Source: Melanocharis versteri
Taxonomy: Eukaryota > Chordata > Aves > Passeriformes > Melanocharitidae
NCBI GenBank assembly: GCA_013397845.1
Contig: VZTG01006785.1
Span: 124,001-188,000 of the forward strand
Direction of reading: 5' to 3'
DNA length: 64,000 bases
Below the pieces are notes generated by a model. It saw nothing but the letters and a program-made list of their open reading frames with translations, did no database searches and had not been told where the DNA came from. Shown here one piece after another: positions 13,453 to 25,200 of the stretch (position 1 is the stretch's first letter; every line of letters begins with the position of its first letter). The position numbers were made by a program, and so were the translations under genes.

Positions 13453-15389
13453 AATGTAAATAACCACATTAAAAAGCTTATTATCAAAAAATTGATAGAA
13501 ATAAAATCCAGCAACATAAGAGAGTTCACTGCAGGAAAGCCTGTCACACCATTTCCCAACAGATCAAGAATTTTGCTCAGCACAAATACAGTAAACAAAA
13601 GCTAGAATCTTCCCAAAGGAACAAGAAAAACAAAACACTTTAAATATTATAACATAAAAGCATAAAAGCCAGCATAAAAGTCAATGCCATGGATACTAGC
13701 ACACTCTGACTTTCACATCTAAAAAATATATGGAGATAATAAAGGGTCCTTGAGTCAGACAGCAAAAGTTATTAGTCAAGAAAGATGACTGAATTAGGAA
13801 GGACTGACAAGACCAGGGCTGTTTATCTGAAAGAACAACAGGACTAAATAAATATACACAGTATGATGAAAGTTAATTAAGAAGTATTTTTTTCCTTGCC
13901 CTCCTACTACAAAGTCAAACAGAACTGAATCACATTTGAAATTGATACTTTAAAAAGAACGGATGGAAAACTTTTAGGACTCAATGCCACAAAATACTAG
14001 TGATGACAAGAACCAAGAGGACTAAACTGCAATTGGATATGTCTTTGAAGAATCCCTGCCATTCCCCCATAAGCAGTCACTAACAGACAGAGATTAGGAA
14101 GACCTTCTGTAACAGAGATGTTATTTCCTAACAGTTTAGGGGAGGATTTCATACACCACCCTCTGTAGCATCCTGGTCTTGCTACTGCTGGCTACATGAC
14201 ACCCAGCTAGAGGGACACTCATCAGATCACTGCAGCACTCCCTGTTCTGCTACCAGAACTGTCTGGTGGCAACAGGTGTGAGCTTCATGACAGATCTTCC
14301 ACCTGGAAAGCACGTGTGTATCCTTCAAGGCATGCTTGGGCTGTAATCAAGCAGCCTTGATTAGAGCAGTCAAACTTCTGCAGTGAAGGTAAACTTTTCG
14401 TAATCTCAGTTGCAGCCCTTAATAATGCTTAGGCAAACTGGCCTTCATTTTTTAGCCTTTTTAGTCACCTGAGAGTTTATTTTCCATTCTGTCATTACAT
14501 CTTTTAATTTCATGTAACAGTTATTAATCTTGGAATTTTTTTTTTTGAGACACAGGACCAAACTACAGGTAAGAGCAAACCCAAGAACACCTTGATTGCA
14601 TCTTTGTGACACTACTCAAGGAAACTCACAGATCCTCTTCCAAAGCAAATATATTTCTTTTTAAGGCAGGCTCCCCACAACGTAATATGATTCTTTGTAA
14701 GGAAGGCATCCTTTATCCTTCAGTAATGGAAACGCTGATAGTCCTCCCAGCACCCCAAATGCCAGTCCATGGCGAACAGCAAACCAAACAACATGATGAA
14801 GGAATACTTCCTAGCCAGACAAATCAGCTGTGATTGCAATACAAAGTGGAAGTCCAACTTGGCAAAGGCAAGGTCAGCAATGGCTGGCACCTCCTCCCTC
14901 CCTTCCTTGCCTCATGCTTGCAAGCATTGACATTGCCATATGTAAGGAAAAACCTCACATTCTTAGTTACAGCTTCAGTTGCTCTTTCATGTTCTATGCT
15001 TGATTGGCCTGGTGTTGCATTATGAGAATATCTCATAATAAACCTATATTTTCATTTGTCCTTAGTAAACTTGGGGATGATTGATGTTTCAGTCAGAGGT
15101 CAGCAGTTTTCACAATGCCTAAAGATGTGGCTAAGCACAGTGTAAGTGTATCGAGGTGCCTTCTGTAGCTCCAAAATACCAGAAAACTGGAACGACTTCT
15201 GAATGCAACTGTAATGCAAATCTCATTATTAACTACCACTTTACTGAGCAAATATCAACATCTCCCTCCTGAATAACAAGGGCATTTCTAACAACAGTCA
15301 TCGTATTTCTTAATGGAGAACCGAATTCACTGGCAATAAAGTCCAGGTTCCCGGAAGAAAAATTACTCTGTGCTCTCTGTAGACAGACT

Positions 15390-15560
15390 GGGTTTTAATG
15401 AGCAAGGAAACCACAAAGGGCCTGATCCTAACTCCACACAAGTCAATGGGATGGCTTCTACTGACTTCAGTGGGCTTTGGATGGAGATCTGAGGTCCTGA
15501 TTTTGCATTTGTCGCACTGTCAGCTTCACTGAAAGCCACAGGGAGTTTCGGTGTCACTCA
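15390..15560. repeat. Ancient amniote interspersed repeat
   Basis: The words aaagggcctgatcct, acaagtcaatggga and actgacttcagtgggctttg are typical of a very old repeat shared by birds, turtles and crocodilians. The copy is heavily diverged. I do not assign a family name. Confidence 0.5.
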
Positions 15561-16384
15561 AAGAAGAAAGGTTCTTTAAGAACTAGTATTATCCCTTTCC
15601 CCAATATGGAAAATTCCCCATTACAAGCAGGAAAAAGAATAATAAATTGTTGACAACTTCAGATTGCATTTTCAAAAAAAAAAAGAATTCTTTGGGATGA
15701 CACTCAGGAGGCTCATCTTGTGCCAGCCCTGATTGCTAAGAAAGTGCAGTTAAGTGCTCCAAATGTATTATAATCTTTCCCAATATCACTTACACGTGGC
15801 TTGCTGACAGCATATTTTATTTTCAAGTCTGCTTATTTTAGTAATCGTGTTTTCCAGCACCAAGATGGTCTGTTCATGTGGAACTGGTGGAATGTGTCAG
15901 AACAAACTAATACACTGGAATAATAATTTACCATGGATGACAAGTTGCATGGGACTTTTTAATTTACAACCTATAATATACAGCTTAAAATACACAACAT
16001 TTTCCCCCTGTATGGTATTTTTATTTCTATCGTTGTGCTCTGCAAGACATTACTTCAGTGTACACCCTCTTTAATGACCTTAATAAATTACTTGTAAGCT
16101 TTGAGTTAAGGACACAATTCTTCAATTAAAACTAATAGCCATAATTGCAGCATCTCTCTAAGGTGCTCCTGCTCTCTGTTGGTTGTACACTATGGAAACA
16201 CAGCTAGGGTCAACAATCAAATATTCTTCAGGACTGAGCACAGCATTTCCTCCATTTGATAGTCTGACCAGTCACAGATTTTAGCTCTTGCCTATCAAAC
16301 TCGCAGCACTTTTGGGTACTTCGTTATCACAGAATATGTGCATATATATTATTTCCCGGTGGATGCTTCTCTCCATTCATAATT

Positions 16385-16475
16385 ACAATGAAAAAGAGTT
16401 CCCACAGTACCCAGTGATTTCAGTGGGATTTGCTAACGCTTAGAAGCCCTGAAAATAAGGACTCATTTTATAAAG
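16385..16475. repeat. Possible ancient amniote repeat fragment
   Basis: The core cagtgatttcagtgggattt recalls the same ancient 'actgacttcagtggga' family as 15390-15560. It is short and diverged, so it may be chance. Confidence 0.35.
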
Positions 16476-19400
16476 CCAAACCCAGGAATATCTGCATCAG
16501 CAGACACTACGAAAAATGTCTGCCTACGTGACACAAACACTTGGCTTTGTGTAACTGAGCCTAGCCACTGACTTCAAGAAAAACTTGTATCTGCTGCATC
16601 ATCCTAGTTGAGTTTCACTTGCCCAGTGCACATCCCATCTCCCCAACACAACTGAAAGCAATGTTCAGACCTAAACTGTTAAAATTCCATTGTGGCTTGT
16701 CAGACATGTCACTTAATACTTCAGTCTATGTGTTGCTGGCCCACAGGACAAGGGTGGCAATATCTCACCTGAGATCCATGAGTCCTTCATATATCAAGGA
16801 AATAAAAAAACCCCACAAGAACTACATTAAATCAGTCTTCATCTATCTCCTTTCTGGTATTCATTCACAAAGAATGAAGAGTAATTCATTTCCTTACTAT
16901 TCATCTGTCCCACATGTGTACTAATAGGCACGAAAATACGAAACATAAATATTTTCTTCATCCTCAGAATGATTCTAAAAGGCACCCTTCCCCTGCACTT
17001 CTGTGTGATGCCTGATTAATAATAGATCAGTTGCATGGCGTTAGTTTTAATATTAATGTTATCAGACAGCATTTGAGAGAAGTGGGGCAGAAACCTGAAT
17101 TCTGGAAGAATTTGGTATGGCAGCAGTCACCATCCAGATGTATTTTTTTCAGCTCAATTCCATCTCTATAATATAGGGATCTTATGGGGTATGCAGTTCC
17201 ATGAATTTCCTTTCAATTTACCCAGAGACAAAGATGCTGGCAGCATTTTTTTAAAATTCATTATTTTAAATTAACTGGTAGGTTAAAATAAAATATCCAT
17301 CGAGCACAAAAACAATGGGAAGATACTGTGATCTGCTTCAGGAATCCTGACATTTTTTTTCCTTCTGAAGTTAAAGAAAACCTTGTTTCCTCAGCCTAAA
17401 TGATGACATTTCCCAGTATGGAGATAAGTAACCTTTGAGCCACATAATGCTTTGATTCAGCTTAAGAAATACTTCCTAGCTATAGGGCTTTTTTATCCCT
17501 ACAAAAATGTGTTCTGGATCCATAAAATATAAAAACTAGGATTAATTATTTAGTGCTATATCCATCACTCTTCCATGCAGTACTAGGAAGCATATAAGGA
17601 CTTTTCTCCTCCCATCTCCTAACCTGGCAGCTTTATAGAATGTATGTTTAGCTGAATCTAGTCTAAGAATTGCGGGCCAGGCCACCTTGTTATCCCACTC
17701 TACAGTTCTGAGCAGGCCTTGTGGTGACTGCAAATATGTGCAGGCATCACACACATGCAATTCCCAACACACAGAGGCCAGTCATGTCCTTCCTCATCCC
17801 AAGGAAAGCGTGCTGTGGCTGCCTCGGTACTGTGGCCACTTTCTGTGGCTACAAAGATTGCTGTAAGCCATGAGCAAGCAGAGCCACCTCTACCTTCCCG
17901 TGCAGATCTCTAGCCAAGAATTCAAGAGAATCTGAGAGAGCTCGGGATGTGCTACGGATGTGTTGCTTCTCCACACTGCTCGGACACTGCAGAAAACAAA
18001 CATACCATACTTGCACACTAACATTCCTTTAAAAGCTGATTTAAGAGGAGAGGGACAAAAGTTACATGAAGGATACATCTATTGTATTAAAGAAAAACTA
18101 CTTTCAGGTACAGACCTGACACCCAGCCAGAACACATTTCCGTCCCTCACCCATATTCCTTAGCAGGGATGCTCAGCCTGCAGCGTTGGCATCCATCACT
18201 GGTGGCCTTGACAGGACTGCTTCACCTTGACTTCCTAGACTGCAGTGTTATTGTGGGAGAATGAATGAGGCAGGGATGGAGACCATGACAAGAGGGGAAG
18301 GGTATGGAATCCCACACTCAGACAGCAGAGCAGAGCCATGAGCATCCCAGGCAGCAGCAGACAGTCAGAGCACTGGCACAGGCAGAGAAAACCATTTCAG
18401 TGAGTAGAGAGGGACAATGTTCACCATCTAACACATGAGATTAGAGAAGCTTTCCCTCTCTGACATACTCACATCCATTGCAATGCTTCTCAAACTCTAG
18501 TATGCTCACAATCACATACTAGGAAAAACAGTTGTGCACAGAAGTAGCCTCCACCTCTGTTCTACAAGGTCAGCAATTCACAAGGATTTCCCTGAACTCA
18601 GAAGCACTCATGAGCCTATTGCTATCCCTCGTGCATCCTGTGGCAGCAGACTCCTTTAGCCATTTTTCACCATCCCACTGCTTGTCAGTAAATCACCGGG
18701 CTAATTCCTGTGACACCTCCTGTGAAGTGCTCTGGGAATTGTGGCAAAGATTTCTGAGCTGCATCTGAGAACTGGTGGTGAATGGCTGACTTCAGGTTGA
18801 CATGATGAAGAAAGGTTAAGCTCTTCAGCTGAGCAGCCTCTTAGAAATGATTCATTGTGACTCCAGCTATCCCTTTCGTATACAGCACGTCTATCCTCTC
18901 CATCTGCCTGAACACGTACGGGACTTGATGCTTGTCTTTTGTGTGGCTCACATACTTAAGTTTTCCTCTCTTCTCATTACCTGTGAAGGGTGATTACATT
19001 TCCTATGGAATATCACCAGTGATACATCACACTTCAGGGCTGTGTTTCCCCACCCTCTAATGGGAACCTGTGGTTACTTCATCCTTTTCCTTTCTCGAAT
19101 ACCAATCCTCCCACAAGCCTGTGTGTTAGCCACCAGCCTTCCACCAAGGAATAATGGGACCCCTACTGAAGCTCATTAATAGTAAATTATTTTCAGTCAG
19201 TAAAGACAATTCTCTCGGTGAAGACTCTGGAGAGCCAGGGATGGTACAGTAGAACACTGTCTGTCCCACAATTGATTTGAATACAGTGGTTTGAAGGAAA
19301 CCTCAGACTTCAATAGGAACCCATTAAGAACAGCTATTTGCACGGTGCCTGTCTGAACTCCGAGGACAGAAAAGAAAGTTGAATCTGTCCTTCATGGTCA

Positions 19401-20774
19401 GCTGATTATTCTTTCCCCCCCCCCCTCAATTAGACAGTCTTCAAATAAACATTGGTACCAGTGACCTGAACTAGCAGTCACAAGCTCTGTAAAAAGACGT
19501 AAGTCACAGAATTCCCTTGATTTTTGTATGAAGCAAGAATTTGTTGGGGTTTTTTTGGGTTTTTTTTTTGTAGAACAGTTCAAGTGCTTGCTTTTTCTAC
19601 AGGAAAGACTTCCCTGTTCTTCTTCTCACTCCTATCATAGTTCTTCATGACACTTGGATTTGGAGAGGGAACTGCTATTTGGGGGATTCTTAAAGCAACC
19701 CAAAGGAAGTAAGTATCTGAATCCACACAGGAATTCAAAAGCTGTAGGCCAAGCAGTTAAAAAAATCTTCGAAAAGAGTGCTTAACAAAAGTATGCACAT
19801 ATTCCAAGTCTACACATATACAGATAACAAATATAGCACTGAAAAGGTCTGCTTCCACATCAAACAATACTTTCCAGCTTGTGCTATAGAAGTGCATGCT
19901 CGTTTTTGCTCTGACTTCACCCTGTTTTGTACTACAAAAAAGCTGGAACAAGGGTGTTTGAAATTCAGAATTTCTAAAATATCTGAAAGCCTTTTCTAAA
20001 CAAATATATGTGCATATTTACTCAATTAATTCTCTATATTCATTTCAATCAGGAATGTTTTTGCTGGGGAGGAAAAGGAGGAATTAAAAGCTTTTCAGTT
20101 GCGTTTCCTCAAAAAAGCCCTGAAACCTAAAACAACAATCCCTAGCAGATGGCTAATCTGGGCTCCATGAATGTCCTTGTCACTTTGCAGGGTATCTGGG
20201 AAAACTAAACTCCAACAGTCCTGGTGGGGAACAGCAGGGCACCATGACTACTCTAAAGTGGGAAGTGCAAGGTCGGCTGAAGCCATGTATCAATCCGCAT
20301 GACAGGGTTACCTTGGAGTTACTGACACGGAGCGACACTCCTGGCTCCTTTAAATTTCCTTTAGGCAGTTGGGATGAAAACCTTATCACCTGAGAGCTTA
20401 TCTCAGCTCTGCTGGGACATGAACAGAACACACATGTCTTCATAAAGCATCTCTTCCTGAGCAGCCCAGTGTTTACTCTAAATTAATTTGGCCGGGAAGT
20501 CCCTGACCACCTCCAAGCAGGGGCTGCGGGGAGAATGGAGCTGCTATTTCTACACAGCAGCTGTTCTAAGGAAAAAAAGGCAGCAAAGAGGAAGAGCCCA
20601 AAGAGTAGCTGGGGCCACTCTGAGTGTGAATCAAGCAAACACCGCTGCCTGTTGGGTTGGTCTGGGACACAGGGAATGCCTGATACACACACACCAGGAC
20701 TGAAATGCACCCAAACTCCATTACACGGGTCTCCTAGGCTGAAGCCCACAAGGCAAAAGAATTGTAAAACCATC

Positions 20775-20910
20775 ATTGAATGATTTGGGTTGGAAGGAAC
20801 CTTAGATATTATCTAGTTCCCACCCACCTGCCACAGGCATGGACACCTTCCACTAGACCAGGTTGCTCAAAGCCCCAGACAACCTGGCCTTGAACATTTC
20901 CAGGAACGGG
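20775..20910 (-). mobile_element. CR1 LINE 3' end, left part of split copy
   Basis: On the plus strand this reads as the reverse complement of a CR1 3' end: tgatttgggttggaaggaac, tctagttcccacccacctgc, ggacaccttccactagacca, ggttgctcaaagccccagac. It stops at caggaacggg, where an LTR is inserted, and resumes at 21638 with atggggcatcc exactly as in the CR1 consensus. Confidence 0.93.
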
Positions 20911-21637
20911 TGTTAAGATATGGTTATTAAAATTATTAGAGAGATGCTTCTGCATGAATTAAGGGGCAAACAACACCATATATCGAAGTCAATAGTACAG
21001 ATTTTTATTTAACAGTAAATGTGAGGTAGAGAGGGAGAGATAGCAATAAATAGGAAAAGAGGGGGTGGGGGGGAAGAAAGAGTAACAGAGAGTCAAAAAA
21101 AATATCACCACTCTGTGGATGCTGATGGCATCCCATTGGTCCTCTTTTTCTGATCTTCTCAGTGGTGACGGTCACCTCCACCAGAGGTGGAGAAGCCCAC
21201 AAAACAGAGTCCAGTGGGTTTTTATTCACTCAGGTTCTGGTGGGGACACCCAGGTAGCTCCCCTGGAGCGGGGAGTTTTACACTGGATGATGCAACACTT
21301 CAGATCAGGGGACGCTTCAGGAGTGTTTGATGGTTTATGACACCTTCTAAGACATTACGGCAATCATGGTACATCAGCAGGGATGAATACCTTCAAGCTA
21401 TGTGTGAATGTCCTGATACTACTCCAGAAGGGAATTTTCACAGCAGAGCCACTTGTGTAAGAACTGTGGCGTGATAAAAATCCCACTTCCAAGGATTTGC
21501 CTCTTATCAGCCTCTTCCCTTATCTTTTTCAACACCCAGCTGTAGCCTCCGGTGATGGGTATACACTCCCCACTCTGCACCTGGGCAAAATGGTCGATTG
21601 TTTCAGTCATTAACCATTAACAGTCCAGTCTCTCACA
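20911..21637 (-). mobile_element. Solo LTR nested in CR1
   Basis: This 727-bp insertion is bounded by TG...CA (tgttaag at the left, tctcaca at the right) and flanked by acggg / atggg, a 5-bp target-site duplication with one difference. A 5-bp duplication fits ERVL-like or related elements. The minus orientation is preferred: on that strand gtgaataaaaacc is a TATA-like box, and AATAAA lies near 21010-21005, about 95 bp before the element's end. No internal retroviral gene is present. A 63-codon minus-strand open frame (21419-21610) lies inside the LTR and has no known domain. Confidence 0.85.
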
Positions 21638-22247
21638 ATGGGGCATCCCCAACTTCTCTGGGCAACCTGTTTCAGTGCCCCACCACCCCCACAGTAAAGA
21701 ATTTCTTTCTGATCTAAACCTAGCCTCTCTCAGTTTAAAGCCATTCCTCCTTGCCCTGTCACTACATGCCGTTGTAAGAAATCCCTCTCCAGCTCTCCTG
21801 CAGGCCCCCTTTAGGTACTGGAAGGTGCTCTAAGATCTCCCCAGAGTCTTCACTTCTCCAGGCTGAACAGCCCCAACTCTCTTAGCCTGTCTTCACAGGA
21901 GAGGTGCTCCAGCCCTCTGAGCATCTTTGTGGCCCTGCTCTGGACTTGCTTCAACAGATCCATGTCTATCTTATGTTGGGACCCACAGCCGGATGCAGTG
22001 CTCCAGGTGGGCTCTCACAAGGGTAGAATAGAGGGCCAGAATCCCCTCCCTCCCTGCTGGCCATGCTGCTTTGGATATAGCCCAGGATACAAGTGGCTTT
22101 CCGGGCTGCATGCGCACAGTGCCGTGTCATGTGGAGCTTCTCACCAACCAACACCCAAAGTCTTTCTCCGCAGGGCTGCTCTCAAGCCATTCTCTGCCCA
22201 GCCTGTATTTGTGCTTGGCATTGCTCCGACACATGCAGACAGCCTTG
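21638..22247 (-). mobile_element. CR1 LINE, right part of split copy
   Basis: The reverse complement of CR1 continues: gggcatccccaacttctctg, cacagtaaagaatttctttc, ttctccaggctgaacagccc, gaggtgctccagccctctga and cacccaaagtctttctccgc, ending near cagacagccttgcc. This is the 5'-truncated remainder of the same element as 20775-20910. A 150-codon plus-strand frame at 21929-22381 is antisense to CR1 and not a gene. Confidence 0.93.
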
Positions 22248-25200
22248 CCATCAGCATGACTGCAGCAGGAAGGACAGAAAAGGTTCTTATTCTCAAGAAA
22301 AACCAGGTGGCACTGATCCTGGTCAGGACAAGAGAGGGAAAAGAGAGAAGATGGACTGGGGGTACTACTGTAGTGTTTTAACTAGCCACTATGTGGTTAT
22401 GCTCTACTGTGACAGCTGAAGAAAGGCTCAGAAGTGAATGAGAATCCCCTGACAGAGCCTCCCATGAACAGTTAATCTATTCCAAAAATATTATAGTCTC
22501 ACTTGCATGTGACCAAATGAAGGGAAAAAAATTCCAGAGCTGGAGAACATTGTTCGTTAATCAAAAACCAATCCTCTGCTAGCTACAGTCAAAAGCAGCT
22601 TCTGGGTTGTTTTTCTCTGCAGAGAAGCTGCTGCTGGGACTTTGCCAGTTCAGCAGTTAAAGGTAATCTCAAAGAATCCCTCAGCAAATTGTAAAGTGCT
22701 CAGGCTGAAGAACAACAAGGTGTTTGGGGACTGACTTGATTGTTTTAATTTGAGTAATACTAGCAGCAAGCAGCACTTAAGAATTATTCTGCTTAATTCA
22801 CCTATTCCAGAAGCAAGGCAAAGCCAAGCCAGCTTTAATGAATAAACCAGACCTAAAAGTATTTGATTTTGTCCCCACGTAGGGAAGAAAAGTGCAAAAT
22901 CTGGCATCTGGAAAGTGATGTTCTTACATTGTGTTTTCTATATACTAACAAGAAGCTAGGGGCATGCATTGACACAACATAGCAGTCAATAGGATCTGAC
23001 TCTTTGCTGTCAGATCTGTTCCTTTTACTGTTTGGAAAAGAAGAGACACAGGTCGTCTGAGTACTCCCAAAGTCTCTAAAGATGGTGCTACAGTGCACCT
23101 ACCTTCCTCCTTCACAGCAGCCAATACATTTCCTCTCACTTCATTTAACAGACTGTGACAAATGTGCAGATCTCACCCCAGAAGTGTGCAAGTAATTGAC
23201 TCAAAGGCAAGAATAAATCCTTTCTTACCTATTCCCCACTTATATTTTTAACAGTAGAGCCGTCAAAATGCAGCAAATCAATTTTTCCCCCTTACTCTCT
23301 CTACTCTGCCTTTTCAGAATATTTTTAGTTGCTCTGATTAAAAATTTACCTCTTAAGTACCACTGAGGACACAGTGCATGTCTTGATTACAATTCTGCAT
23401 AACTTTTTCAGCCTACCTATGTATCTTCCTTGCAAAGGAAGATGTGGAGCCATATCCTTCCTTACTTCCCTTATCTTTCTAACAAAAGAGAAATATTAGT
23501 AACTAACTTTGACAGACCTATAGGAAAATAACCCCACAGAAAAATGCAGAAAATACATTTTCAGAACGACGACGTGAGGCCATCACACGTGATAGGATTA
23601 CACAAGAAACCTTACACAAGAGAAACACGGCAAGCTAAGCTGAAAAACACATTTGCAGGGCTTGCTCGAAGCAAAGATAAACAACCTCAGCATTTCTGGA
23701 TTCTGTCTTTGGTGCTGCATTGTAGGGGACAGGTACTCACCCCAGGACCTGGATCTCTCTCTGTCCTCTTCATCGGGGACAACTTGGGTCACAAACGTCT
23801 TTTGCCACTTCTATCACATATTCTACCATGTGTGATTAACTAGTACTTCCTCTATTACTTTGTCCAGGTATGCTTTGATTATCACCCCTGAAATTCTACA
23901 TGTGTGCAGCCACAGTACTTATCTGAATGCCACTAAAGCGTAAGACTGTATGAATGTGAGAATGTAAATCCTTCTTCCTGGGATTCTCTGCATGGCAGCA
24001 GTTCTGATTTGCTTATTCATAGTGGGCAGAGACCTTTCTACCTTTTGACTGCCACTCAGCCACCCTTTCTTTTTTCCCGTGAAATCTGTTTCCTTTCCAA
24101 AACTGGACAAGTCTTGACCACTGAAAAATACATTACTTTCTGATTTAATTTCTGACGGTCATTCATACTGATTGGACAGCTCAGACAAGTTGAGTAGTAG
24201 AAGGCCTAAACTTAAAGATATGGAGGATAAAACAGCCATTGCAAAAAGTAAGGGAAAAACCCCTTTCTTTTCTCCCTTTAGTATCAATACAGTCCAAAAC
24301 CTTCTCTTTTCTTTTTTGCAAGTGTTTGTTCACTAAAATGTTCCAAGGGGGAAAATGTCAGCTACAAATCCTCACTCATCATGTATTTGCACAGCAATGC
24401 TTAAAGGTCCTTAAAGATCTCCAAGGATTTGAAAGAAATAATTCAGTCAGGTAGCAAAAACAGTGCCACTGCCTTCCAGTGTCTGGTTACACGGCTCTCG
24501 TGCAGCATCTGACAACTCCAGGCAAGTCACAGTGAACTCACTTCACACATCATGCATGGAGAAATATATTCCACCAACCAGATGTATGAAAGTCGAATTG
24601 CTTGAAGCTAATGCATCAAGCAAAAATAGCTGCAATCCACAGGATGGACTGTGGAAAACGTTTTGCTCACTGCAAAGAGACACTTCTTCTCTATTCTGCT
24701 TTGCCTTACAGATGGCCTGTTCCTGTTCTTGCCAAAACCACCACAGTTTCACTCAGTTTCCTTGGCACTTAGCAAAGTCACAACTTTTCCTTCACATATG
24801 CTGGCTGATTCTTTATATACCTGAGTAACAGGTGTGTTACAGCCATGTTTTGCATTATTCATCTTAGATGAAGTTAAACCCTGACTGTGTCACACATCAC
24901 ACATTACTCAGTTTACCTCAATGTTGTGCTTTGGTTTTTGCTCAGTTAAGTTTATCTAAGATGCGTCTAGGCTGGAACAGTTCTTAATTACCCCAGCACG
25001 GAAACTTGGCATTCTCCTAAATTTGTGCTTTTCAGCAATGAGACTCCTTTCTGCTGTATCTTTAAATTGCCTGTGCTTCCCTAAAAGTTGTCTAAATATT
25101 ATTACCTTACAAAGCAGATAATTGAGATTTACTTGGTTTCAGGCATCTCTTCCTCGCTTAAAAAGTTACTTGTCCCATCCTTTTTCCTGCCCCCACTTTC

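Noticed and set aside
21419..21610. 63-codon minus-strand frame inside the nested LTR
   Set aside because: It looks protein-like at first glance but lies wholly in LTR sequence and matches no domain that I know.
21929..22381. 150-codon plus-strand open frame
   Set aside because: It is antisense to the CR1 3' region over most of its length and has no domain; a repeat by-product.
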